Shown here one piece after another: positions 55,008 through 62,690 of a DNA stretch of 64,000 nucleotides (its first letter is position 1; each line of letters begins with the position of its first letter). The notes beneath the pieces are model-generated. The model ran no database searches. It worked only from the letters and a program-made list of their open reading frames with translations, and was not told the origin of the DNA. Position numbers and translations under genes: made by a program. Source of the stretch: Microbacterium testaceum (GTDB taxonomy: Bacteria > Actinomycetota > Actinomycetes > Actinomycetales > Microbacteriaceae); NCBI RefSeq assembly GCF_006539145.1, contig NZ_BJML01000001.1, forward strand, positions 372,001 through 436,000, given 5' to 3'.

Positions 55008-55835
55008 ATGGGTCTTCAGATCGCAACCAACGTCGGTGCCCTCAACGCGTACCGCAACCTGTCGGCGAACCAGAACGACGTGTCGAAGTCGCTCGAGAAG
55101 CTCTCGAGCGGTCAGCGCATCAACCGCGCGGCCGACGACGCCGCCGGCCTCGCCATCTCCGAGGGTCTGCGCTCGCAGGTCAACGGCCTGAACGTGGCCG
55201 CGCGCAACGCCCAGGACGGCATCTCGGTCATCCAGACCGCGGAAGGCGCCCTGACCCAGGTCCACTCGATCCTGCAGCGCGTGCGCGACCTCGCGGTGCA
55301 GGCGGGTAACGACTCCAACAACCCCGCGTCGCGCGACGCGATCAAGACGGAGATCGACACTCTCGGCGAGGAGCTGACACGCGTCGCCGCGAGCACCAAC
55401 TTCAACGGCATCAAGCTGCTGAACGGCGAGAACGCCTCGCTGACCTTCCAGGTCGGCGCCGGTGCCGTCGCCGCCGAGGACCAGATCTCGGTCACGCTCA
55501 CGGACTTCAGCACGCTGGGCGCGACCATCGGTGCGCTGACCGTCGACTCGGCGACCAACGCGGCGACGTCCATCGCGGCCATCGACACCCAGATCTCGAA
55601 CGTGTCGACCGCGCGTGCCGGTATCGGTGCCGCGCAGAACCGCTTCGAGTCGACCATCAACTCGCTGCAGGTCTCGGCCGAGAACCTCTCCGCCGCCAAG
55701 AGCCGCATCGTCGACACCGACATGGCGGCCCAGATGGTCAAGTACACGGCCTCGAACATCCTCGCTCAGGCGGGAACCGCGATGCTCGCCCAGGCCAACC
55801 AGTCGGGCCAGGGCGTCCTGCAGCTCCTGCGCTGA
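55008..55835 (+). CDS. fliC: Flagellin
   Basis: A 275-residue short flagellin: N-terminal D0/D1 (IATNVGALNAYRNLSANQNDVSKSLEKLSSG, ADDAAGLAISEGLRSQ) and C-terminal D1/D0 (SRIVDTDMAAQMVKYTASNILAQAGTAMLAQANQSGQGVLQLLR) are complete, while the variable middle is only about 60-70 residues, so D2/D3 are essentially absent. It has its own promoter, a structured leader and a strong terminator. Confidence 0.96.
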   Translation: MGLQIATNVGALNAYRNLSANQNDVSKSLEKLSSGQRINRAADDAAGLAISEGLRSQVNGLNVAARNAQDGISVIQTAEGALTQVHSILQRVRDLAVQAGNDSNNPASRDAIKTEIDTLGEELTRVAASTNFNGIKLLNGENASLTFQVGAGAVAAEDQISVTLTDFSTLGATIGALTVDSATNAATSIAAIDTQISNVSTARAGIGAAQNRFESTINSLQVSAENLSAAKSRIVDTDMAAQMVKYTASNILAQAGTAMLAQANQSGQGVLQLLR

Positions 55836-55855
55836 TCCGCAGCACTGACGCGCCG

Positions 55856-55895
55856 ACGACGCCCGGGCGGGGGATTGCTCCCGCTCGGGCGTCGT
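55856..55895 (+). terminator. fliC terminator
   Basis: ACGACGCCCGGGCGGG pairs with CCCGCTCGGGCGTCGT (one G-U) around a short loop, 20 nt past the flagellin stop. Confidence 0.8.
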
Positions 55896-55935
55896 TCGCC
55901 CCGGGTTCGCTTCACCGACGGAAGGCGGAGACACG

Positions 55936-57300
55936 ATGAACATCGACGGCCTGGCATCCGGTATCAAGACAAAAGATGTCATCGACGCGCTCATGAACGT
56001 CGCGGCGATCCCCAAGACTCTGGTCAAGAACAAGATCACCGATCACACGACGATCATCACCAACCTCCAGTCGCTCAACACCTCGCTGCAGAGCCTCGAC
56101 GACAAGGCGAAGACCGCGGCGACCGCCACCTCGCTCGCGCGCTTCTCGGCGGCGAGCTCCTCGGAGACCGTGACCGTCACCGCGGGGGAGAAGGCGCGGG
56201 CGTTCTCGACCGCCGTCGTGGTCGACACCCTCGCCGTCGCGCACACCATCGTGACCGCACCCGGAGGGGCGGATGCATTCGCGGGTCCGTTCACCCTGGT
56301 CGCCCGAGACGGCACGGTCACCGAGATCGCCCCGGCCGGTGCCGCGCCGAGCGACCTCGTCGCCGCGCTCAACGCCGCCGGTGCGGGCGTCATCGCCACG
56401 GTCGTGCCGGGCGGGCGGGGCGCCGACGGTCAGCCCCTCTCGCGCGTGCAGATCTCCGCGACGCAGACGGGCGCGGACGCCTCCTTCGTCCTGCACCGCG
56501 GCAGCGCCGCCGACGTCGCCGCGGGAACCGGTACCGACGTGGCGAGCCAGGCGGGTGCGGCGATCGTCGGACGGGGAACGGATGCCGTGATCCGCCTGTT
56601 CGCGGGAACGACCGCCGAGCAGACGGTCACCAGCTCCTCCAACACCTTCGTCGGAATCGGCGAGGGCATCGACGTCACGGTGCGCGCCACGTCGACGCAG
56701 CCGATCACGATCACCGTCGCTGCCGACGGCAAGGCGCAATCCGACACCGCGGCGGCCTTCGTGAAGGAGATCGCCGCCCTGATGACGCGTATCGACAACG
56801 GCTCGAAGGCCACGGTCGCCGCACCGGGCTCGGCGACCACTCTCGGAGTGTTCACCGGCGACAGCACGGTGCGTTCTCTCCGCGGCGCGCTCTCCGGTGC
56901 CGTCCAGGATCCGATCGAGGGTGTCTCGCCGTCGACGATCGGCATCAGCGTCGACAAGTACGGCGCGCTGTCGTTCGACCAGGAGAAGTTCGCCGCCGCG
57001 ATGCAGGCCGATCCGGTCGCCACGCAAGCGACGTTCTCGGCCGTCGCGGAACGCGTCCACGCGACCACCGCGCGCTACTCCGACAAGTACGACGGCCTGC
57101 TAACCCAGCGCATCGCGGGCCAGCAGAAAGAGGTCACGTCGCTGCAGCAGCAGGTGGAACGCATGGACCTGCGCCTCGACATGCGTCGAGCCACGCTCGA
57201 ACGCACCTACTCCGCGATGGAAGTGCGGCTGTCGGGGCTGCAGTCGCAGTCGTCGTGGCTCACTTCTCAGCTGGCCGCCCTCACCCCGCCGTCGCAGTAA
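55936..57300 (+). CDS. fliD: Flagellar filament cap protein FliD
   Basis: A 454-residue hook-associated protein 2. The N-terminal FliD_N (IDGLASGIKTKDVIDALMNVAAIPKTLVKNKI) and C-terminal FliD_C (SPSTIGISVDKYGALSFDQEKFAAAM, then coiled coil ERTYSAMEVRLSGLQSQSSWLTSQL) are clear. AAGGCGGAG precedes the ATG, and an ACGGA lies at 55918-55922 directly before it. It is followed by fliS after 21 bp. Confidence 0.94.
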   Translation: MNIDGLASGIKTKDVIDALMNVAAIPKTLVKNKITDHTTIITNLQSLNTSLQSLDDKAKTAATATSLARFSAASSSETVTVTAGEKARAFSTAVVVDTLAVAHTIVTAPGGADAFAGPFTLVARDGTVTEIAPAGAAPSDLVAALNAAGAGVIATVVPGGRGADGQPLSRVQISATQTGADASFVLHRGSAADVAAGTGTDVASQAGAAIVGRGTDAVIRLFAGTTAEQTVTSSSNTFVGIGEGIDVTVRATSTQPITITVAADGKAQSDTAAAFVKEIAALMTRIDNGSKATVAAPGSATTLGVFTGDSTVRSLRGALSGAVQDPIEGVSPSTIGISVDKYGALSFDQEKFAAAMQADPVATQATFSAVAERVHATTARYSDKYDGLLTQRIAGQQKEVTSLQQQVERMDLRLDMRRATLERTYSAMEVRLSGLQSQSSWLTSQLAALTPPSQ

Positions 57301-57321
57301 CCGCGAACAGGAGACAGATCG

Positions 57322-57708
57322 ATGCCCGTCACCACCCTCGCCCGCGCCCAGCAGGAATACCTCGAGCAGCAGGTGTCGTCCGCCACCCCCGAGCGGCTCG
57401 TCACGATGCTCTACGACCGGCTGCTCGTCGACGTCGAGCGCGCACGCGTCGCGCAGCAGAACGGCGACTGGCCGTCGGCGGGCACCTACCTCACGCACGC
57501 GCAGGCGATCATCGCGGAGCTGAGCGGTTCGCTCGACAGCGGCTGGGAGGGCTCGGACGGGTTGCGGGGGCTCTACACCTACATCACGGGCCGCCTCATC
57601 GTCGCCAACGTCGGTCGCGACGTGGCGGCTACGGAGGAGTGCGGAACCCTCATCGCGCCGCTCCGCGAGGCCTGGCACGCCGCCGCGGCCGCGCTCACCG
57701 TCTCGTGA
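57322..57708 (+). CDS. fliS: Flagellin export chaperone FliS
   Basis: A 128-residue helical chaperone that keeps flagellin unpolymerised before export. The start QQEYLEQQVSSATPERLVTMLYDRLLVDVERA is typical. CAGGAG precedes the ATG. The next small gene begins 8 nt after its stop. Confidence 0.93.
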   Translation: MPVTTLARAQQEYLEQQVSSATPERLVTMLYDRLLVDVERARVAQQNGDWPSAGTYLTHAQAIIAELSGSLDSGWEGSDGLRGLYTYITGRLIVANVGRDVAATEECGTLIAPLREAWHAAAAALTVS

Positions 57709-57715
57709 CGCAACG

Positions 57716-57988
57716 ATGACCGACGACACGGCGTGGGCCGCCCTCCTGGACGCCTTCGAGCGCGCCCTCGACGCGGGGGACGAGGTCGATCCCGGGGCGT
57801 TCGAGCGACCTGCCGGACCGCCGCCGCAGCACCTCGTCACCCGCGCGCGGGACGTGCTCGAGAGGCAGCTCCGCGCGATCGAGGAGCTCGGCGTCGCCCG
57901 TGCCGAGCTCGCGCGCGAGATCGCGGCCCTACGGCGGATCCCGCCTACCCGGGTGAGCGCACCCGTCTACCTCGATGTGCGCGGATAA
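57716..57988 (+). CDS. Small helical protein in the FliT position
   Basis: A 90-residue, acidic-to-basic helical protein (WAALLDAFERALDAGDEVDPGAFERP, then RARDVLERQLRAIEELGVARAELAREIAALRR). It lies directly after fliS, where FliT-like chaperones for FliD are found in other bacteria. The sequence is too diverged to assign by eye, so FliT is a contextual guess. It is the last gene before the flgB promoter. Confidence 0.72.
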   Translation: MTDDTAWAALLDAFERALDAGDEVDPGAFERPAGPPPQHLVTRARDVLERQLRAIEELGVARAELAREIAALRRIPPTRVSAPVYLDVRG

Positions 57989-58051
57989 CCGGAACCCCCC
58001 GCGCGTGCCGTGATCGCTCCGGGCCGGCATCCGTCTGCGCACCCCCTGCGC

Positions 58052-58082
58052 GGTTACGTCCGAGCGCCCCTGTCGCGATAGT
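58052..58082 (+). promoter_or_regulatory. Flagellar-class promoter of the flgB operon
   Basis: GGTTAC (58052-58057), 14 nt, then GTCGCGATAGT (58072-58082). Same layout as before fliC and fliH. Confidence 0.7.
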
Positions 58083-58089
58083 CGGTACC

Positions 58090-58126
58090 GAGCACGGATC
58101 GCTCAACGACTGGCCACGGATCGGCT
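58090..58126 (+). promoter_or_regulatory. Twin ACGGATC hairpins in the flgB leader
   Basis: GAGC-ACGGATC-GCTC (58090-58104) and GGCC-ACGGATC-GGCT (58112-58126) present identical 7-nt loops 22 bp apart, beginning close to the predicted transcription start. Nearly the same text lies before fliH. Confidence 0.6.
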
Positions 58127-58148
58127 CGCCCCACGACCGGAGTGCCGC

Positions 58149-58496
58149 GTGCTCGAATCCGTCACCTCAACAGCCCTGTCCAGCGCCCTCGACGCGTTGT
58201 CGATCCGACAGCGCGCGATCGCCGAGAACATCTCGAACGTCAACACGCCCGGCTATCACGCCAAACGCGTGTCGTTCGAGAAGGAGCTCACGACCGCCGT
58301 CGAACGGGGGTCCGGGAGCGTCGAAGCGGTCGTCCAGCGCTCGCTCGAGCCCACGCGGCTCAACGGCAACAACGTCAACCTCGACACCGAGACGATGTCG
58401 AACATCGACACGGTGCTGCGCTATCAGTTCGCCGCCCAGGCCCTCAGCGGGCAGGCCTCCTCCATCACCAAGGCGATCGGGCAGGCCTCCGCATGA
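58149..58496 (+). CDS. flgB: Flagellar proximal rod protein FlgB
   Basis: 115 residues. LDALSIRQRAIAENISNVNTPGYHAKRVSFE is the rod-protein N-terminal signature, and the C-terminus (DTETMSNIDTVLRYQFAAQALSGQ) is the usual FlgB end. The GTG at 58149 has GGAG 6 nt upstream. It overlaps flgC by 4 bp. Confidence 0.93.
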   Translation: MLESVTSTALSSALDALSIRQRAIAENISNVNTPGYHAKRVSFEKELTTAVERGSGSVEAVVQRSLEPTRLNGNNVNLDTETMSNIDTVLRYQFAAQALSGQASSITKAIGQASA

Positions 58497-58885
58497 GTTT
58501 CGACGCGATCGGCATCGCGGGAACCGGGTTGTCGGCTCACCGCAAGTGGTTGGACGCCATCAGCGACAACATCGCCAACGTCAACACCGCCACCCCCGCG
58601 GGCCAGGACATGTTCCGCGAGAAGTACGTCACGGTGGCCGAGGGGGCCGAGACCCCCGGCGTCTACGTCACGGGTGTGCGCGAGTCGACGGCGGAGGGAC
58701 GTCTGGTCTACGAGCCGGAGCACCCGTACGCCGACGAGAACGGCTACGTGCAGTACCCCAACGTCGACCTCGGCGATCAGATGAGCATGCTGATCCTCGC
58801 TCAGCGCGGCTATCAGGCCAACGCCGCCGTCATCGACCGCGCCAAGACGAGCTACGAAGCGGCCCTGCAGATCGGACGAAGCTGA
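58493..58885 (+). CDS. flgC: Flagellar proximal rod protein FlgC
   Basis: 130 residues with FDAIGIAGTGLSAHRKWLDAISDNIANVNTA at the N-terminus and PNVDLGDQMSMLILAQRGYQANAAVIDRAKTSYEAALQIGRS at the C-terminus, as in FlgC. It overlaps flgB by 4 bp (ATGA) and fliE by one base (TGATG). Confidence 0.94.
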   Translation: MSFDAIGIAGTGLSAHRKWLDAISDNIANVNTATPAGQDMFREKYVTVAEGAETPGVYVTGVRESTAEGRLVYEPEHPYADENGYVQYPNVDLGDQMSMLILAQRGYQANAAVIDRAKTSYEAALQIGRS

Positions 58886-59211
58886 TGAGCATCCCCATCG
58901 ACCCCGTCGCGGCCGCGGGCGTGACGCCCCTGAATCCCCTGAGCTTCGAGCAGACCACCGCGGCACCCCGGATCGGGGGTGCCGCGAGCGGACAGTCGTT
59001 CGCCGGTTCGCTCGCCGCCGCCGTCGAGAACCTGCAGCAGCTGCAGTCGACCTCGAACGGCCTCGCCGTGCAGGCCGTCACCGGAGACCTCGACGACATC
59101 CACAAGGCCACGCTCGCCTCGACGCGCGCCGGGGTCACGCTCGACCTGATGGTCGCCGTGCGCGATCGCGGTGTCGCCGCATTCAACGACGTCATGCGGA
59201 TGCAGGCCTAG
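58885..59211 (+). CDS. fliE: Flagellar hook-basal body adaptor FliE
   Basis: 108 residues joining the MS ring to the rod. The conserved part is the C-terminal half (SFAGSLAAAVENLQQLQ, VTGDLDDIHKATLASTRAGVTLDLMVAVRDRGVAAFNDVMRMQA). Coupled to flgC by TGATG; fliF starts 3 nt after. Confidence 0.92.
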   Translation: MSIPIDPVAAAGVTPLNPLSFEQTTAAPRIGGAASGQSFAGSLAAAVENLQQLQSTSNGLAVQAVTGDLDDIHKATLASTRAGVTLDLMVAVRDRGVAAFNDVMRMQA

Positions 59212-59213
59212 CC

Positions 59214-60848
59214 GTGCCCCGCGTTTTCGCGTCTTCGCTCGAGCGTCTCAAACGGATCGTCGCCGGCTTCAGCGTCGCCCAGCGAACGATCGCCGTGATC
59301 GGCGCCGCCCTTGTCGTGATGGGCATCATCGCGCTCGGCAGCTGGCTGGCGAAACCGCAGATGAGCCCGCTGTTCACGGGTCTGAGCCCGAGCGACGCCT
59401 CAGCCGTCGTGGAGCAGCTCAAGTCGGCGGGGGTGGGCTATGAGCTCACCGAGGGTGGAGCGACGGTCCTCGTGCCCGATGCGCAGGTCTACCCGCAGCG
59501 TCTGGCTGCCGCGGCAGCGGGCCTGCCCACCAACGACACCGGGGGGTACACGCTCCTCGACAAGATGGGCGTGACCGCGAGCGAGTTCCAGCAGTCGGTG
59601 ACATACAAACGCGCCATCGAGGGCGAGCTGGCGGCGACCATCGGGGCGATGTCGGGGGTCACCGCGGCATCCGTGCAGTTGGCCATCCCCGAGCAAAGCG
59701 TCTTCGTGGCCGATAAGCAGCACCCCACGGCATCCGTCTTCGTCAAGACCCAGGGCGGTGCGAGCCTCAGCGACGATCAGATCGCCGCGATCGTGCATCT
59801 GACCAGCGCCTCGATCCCCGGAATGACCCCCGAAGACGTCGCGGTGACCGACCAATCGGGGCGGGTGCTCGCGGCGGTGGGGCAGGGGCTCACCGGTTCC
59901 GCGAGTACGCAAGCCTCGGAGCACGAGGCGAAGGTCGCCGGGGCGGTGACGAAGATGCTCGAGACCATCGTCGGCCCGGGCAACTCCACCGTCAGCGTCA
60001 GTGCCGACGTGGCCACCTCGACCTCCGAACGCATGGACGAGACGTACACCGCCCCCGAGGGCGGCGTGATGACCAACGAGCAGACCCGCACCCAGACCTC
60101 CAGCGGCGGTCAGGCGGGGGGAACGGGCGTGCTGGGACCCGACAACATCGCCGTGCCGAACACCGGGGGAGCGGGGTCGTTCGAATCCGAGGAGTCGACG
60201 CGCAACAACGCCGTCAACAAAACGACCGAGAAGACGACGACCCCGGCCGGCGACGTCACCCGGCAGACCGTCAGCATCGCCCTCGACCGCGGGTCGGTGC
60301 AGGGGGTCACGGCCGAACAGGTGCAGGCGCTGGTCACCAACGCGGCGGGCATCGACACGGCCCGCGGCGACACGGTCACGGTCGAGTTCGTCGACTTCAG
60401 CCAGAGCGCGGCTGCCACGGCCGCCGCGGCGCTCGAGGCGGCCGAGGCCGAGAAGGCAGCTCAGGCGCAGTCCGAGCTCGCGCGCGCGGCCATCATCGGC
60501 GGTTCGATCGTGCTCGCGGCCCTCATCCTCGTGATCGCGCTGCTGGTCCGTCGCCGCATGAAGCGACGCACGCTCTACACCGAGGACGGACCGATCGAGT
60601 ACTTCGCGACGATGACCGAGACCGAGGAGCAGAAGCTCAAGACCCTCAAGGGGCTGGCCGAGCCCATCGCGTTGCCCGCGGTGCCGCCGACCAAGGTCAT
60701 TCCCACCCTGCTCGATATCGAGGAGGAGCCGGAGTCGCCGCAGGTTCTCGTCGAGCAACGTCGGCGCGAGGTGGAGCAGCTCGCCAAGAGCGACCCGCAG
60801 AACGCGGCGAAGGCTCTCGCCCACCTCATGGACGAGGCAATGGCATGA
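59214..60848 (+). CDS. fliF: Flagellar MS-ring protein FliF
   Basis: A 544-residue basal-body ring protein. The N-terminal membrane helix lies near residues 22-45, followed by the YscJ/FliF domain (LFTGLSPSDASAVVEQLKSAGVGYELTEGG...) and a periplasmic C-terminal domain. A second membrane helix lies near 421-443 (AAIIGGSIVLAALILVIALLV). The cytoplasmic tail (DEAMA end) should bind FliG. GTG start, 4-bp overlap with fliG. Confidence 0.95.
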   Translation: MPRVFASSLERLKRIVAGFSVAQRTIAVIGAALVVMGIIALGSWLAKPQMSPLFTGLSPSDASAVVEQLKSAGVGYELTEGGATVLVPDAQVYPQRLAAAAAGLPTNDTGGYTLLDKMGVTASEFQQSVTYKRAIEGELAATIGAMSGVTAASVQLAIPEQSVFVADKQHPTASVFVKTQGGASLSDDQIAAIVHLTSASIPGMTPEDVAVTDQSGRVLAAVGQGLTGSASTQASEHEAKVAGAVTKMLETIVGPGNSTVSVSADVATSTSERMDETYTAPEGGVMTNEQTRTQTSSGGQAGGTGVLGPDNIAVPNTGGAGSFESEESTRNNAVNKTTEKTTTPAGDVTRQTVSIALDRGSVQGVTAEQVQALVTNAAGIDTARGDTVTVEFVDFSQSAAATAAAALEAAEAEKAAQAQSELARAAIIGGSIVLAALILVIALLVRRRMKRRTLYTEDGPIEYFATMTETEEQKLKTLKGLAEPIALPAVPPTKVIPTLLDIEEEPESPQVLVEQRRREVEQLAKSDPQNAAKALAHLMDEAMA

Positions 60849-61924
60849 GCCTGGTGAACACCCCGACGACGGATGCCGAGCACGCCCCCGCCACCGCTGT
60901 GACCGAGGTGCTCGCCGCGCCGGCGGTCACGATGTCGGGTCTGCGCAAGGCCGCGATCGTCATGCTCAACATGGACCGCGAGACCAGCGCCGAGGTGCTG
61001 CGTCATCTCGGCGAGGAACGCGCCGAGCTCCTGGCCGGAGAACTCGCTCAGCTCGGCAGCATCGACACCGCCGCCACCGCGGCAGCGCTCGCCGACTTCC
61101 GTCGTATCGCCTCGGGCCGTTCGCTCCTGAGCCGCGGCGGAGAGCAGTTCGCGACCGGACTGCTCGAGACGGCGTTCGGGCGCGAGAAGGCCGTGGGCAT
61201 GGTGGGGCGTGTGATGTCGCAGGGCGTGGTCTCGTTCGACTTCCTCAACGCGGCGGACCCGACCCAGCTGGCCACGATCCTCGACGGCGAGATGCCGACC
61301 ACCGTCGCCGTCGTGCTCGCGAACCTCCGCGCGGACCGCGCCGCCGCGGTCCTCGCCGCGCTTCAGGATCCGCTGCGCACCGACGTCGCGCAGGCGATCG
61401 CCGAGCTCGGGGTCGCCTCGCAGGAGGCGATCACCGTGGTCGCGGAGTCGCTGCGCGCGCGGACGGGGGTGTTCGGCACGCGTGAGGCGCACGAGGCCAT
61501 CGGTGGTGTGCAGCCGCTGGTCGACATCATCAACCGGTCCGACACCGCCCTCGAGAAAGCGCTGTTGGCCGGTTTGGACGACCGCGACCGGGTGCTCGCC
61601 GAAGAGGTCCGCAGCCGGATGCTGACCTTCGCCGACATCTCGCGGCTCGAGGACCGCGACGCCCAGCGCGTGCTGCGGGGGATCGACCTGCGCGTGCTCG
61701 CCCTCGCGCTCAAGGGCGCCGACGAGCAGATCGGCGACGTGATCCGCCGCAACATGACCGAGCGCAACCGAGAGAACCTCGACGAGGAGACGCGGGCGCT
61801 CGGACCCGTGCGCATGCGGCAGGTCGACGAGGCTCGTGCCGAGGTCGTGCGTGTCATCCGCGAGCTCGAAGCCGCCGAGGAGATCACGCTCGCACGCGAG
61901 GACGACGACGAACTGATCGAGTGA
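60845..61924 (+). CDS. fliG: Flagellar motor switch protein FliG
   Basis: A 359-residue rotor protein with N-terminal (SGLRKAAIVMLNMDRETSAEVLRHLGEE), middle and C-terminal domains. The C-terminal charged helix that faces the stator reads DQIGDVIRRNMTERNRENLDEETRALGPVRMRQVDEAR. It ends in an unusually acidic tail (EDDDELIE). Confidence 0.95.
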   Translation: MSLVNTPTTDAEHAPATAVTEVLAAPAVTMSGLRKAAIVMLNMDRETSAEVLRHLGEERAELLAGELAQLGSIDTAATAAALADFRRIASGRSLLSRGGEQFATGLLETAFGREKAVGMVGRVMSQGVVSFDFLNAADPTQLATILDGEMPTTVAVVLANLRADRAAAVLAALQDPLRTDVAQAIAELGVASQEAITVVAESLRARTGVFGTREAHEAIGGVQPLVDIINRSDTALEKALLAGLDDRDRVLAEEVRSRMLTFADISRLEDRDAQRVLRGIDLRVLALALKGADEQIGDVIRRNMTERNRENLDEETRALGPVRMRQVDEARAEVVRVIRELEAAEEITLAREDDDELIE

Positions 61925-61932
61925 TCGCGATG

Positions 61933-61958
61933 CCGACCGCCCTCCCGGATGCGGTCGG
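61933..61958 (+). promoter_or_regulatory. Hairpin overlapping the fliH promoter -35
   Basis: CCGACCGC (61933-61940) pairs with GCGGTCGG (61951-61958) around 10 nt. Its right arm overlaps the GGTTAC element (61957-61962). It may end fliG transcripts or tune read-through into fliH. Confidence 0.5.
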
Positions 61959-61987
61959 TTACGGCGGGCAGCGCCCGTCGCGATAGT
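61957..61987 (+). promoter_or_regulatory. Flagellar-class promoter of fliH-fliI
   Basis: GGTTAC (61957-61962), 14 nt, then GTCGCGATAGT (61977-61987), identical in layout to the flgB promoter. Confidence 0.7.
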
Positions 61988-61994
61988 CGGGGAA

Positions 61995-62032
61995 GAGCAC
62001 GGATCGCTCGTCGACTTGGCCACGGATCGGCT
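61995..62032 (+). promoter_or_regulatory. Twin ACGGATC hairpins in the fliH leader
   Basis: GAGC-ACGGATC-GCTC (61995-62009) and GGCC-ACGGATC-GGCT (62018-62032), a near copy of the flgB leader with two single-base insertions relative to it. Confidence 0.6.
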
Positions 62033-62057
62033 TCGCCACAACCGCAGGGTGACCACC

Positions 62058-62690
62058 GTGTCCGATTCCGTCTTCACTCCGCTGGTTCTGCCGCGCGTGG
62101 GCGAGGCGCAACCGGACGTTCGGGCTGTCGCCGACAGAGCGCGGGCGCGGGGATACGCCGACGGGTTCGCCGAGGGGCGCCGCGACGCCCGGGTCGAGCT
62201 CGAGAGCGAGCGTCTCGCGGCCGAGCGGCGCGTCGCCGCCCGCGACGCCGCAGCCGACGCGGCCCATCGAGCGGCCCTCTCGGCTCTCGGCGAAGCGAGG
62301 GCCCGGCTCGACGCCGAGATCGCCGCTCTCGTGGCATCCGACGTGCGACGTCTCGAGGAGCTCGCGATCGAGATGGCCGCCGAGATCTTGCGGACGGAGA
62401 TGTCGGATGCCGCCCGCTCGGCCGCTCACGCGATGCGGCGGGCCGCCGCTCAGACGCCCCGCGCGGCATGGGTGCGGGTGCACCTGAACGAACGCGACCT
62501 GCGCACGCTCCACGATGCGGCCGCCGCGGAACTCGCGGAGGGCGTGGAGGTCGTGGCGGACGCCGACGTGGATCCCGGCGGCGCGATCGTCCGGATCGTG
62601 CACGGCAGCGTGGACACGCGGATCGGTGCGGCGCTCGAGCGGGCGCGCGCGGAACTCGCTCTGGACGACGACGGCGAGGCCGGCTCGTGA
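62058..62690 (+). CDS. fliH: Flagellar export regulator FliH
   Basis: About 210 residues. FliH inhibits the FliI ATPase and carries it to the export gate. The N-terminal region is followed by a long helix rich in Ala, Arg and Glu (YADGFAEGRRDARVELESERLAAERR), with a FliH/V-ATPase E-subunit-like C-terminal domain. The GTG at 62058 is chosen for the AGGGTG before it; GTG 62049 is in frame. Overlaps fliI by 4 bp. Confidence 0.88.
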   Translation: MSDSVFTPLVLPRVGEAQPDVRAVADRARARGYADGFAEGRRDARVELESERLAAERRVAARDAAADAAHRAALSALGEARARLDAEIAALVASDVRRLEELAIEMAAEILRTEMSDAARSAAHAMRRAAAQTPRAAWVRVHLNERDLRTLHDAAAAELAEGVEVVADADVDPGGAIVRIVHGSVDTRIGAALERARAELALDDDGEAGS

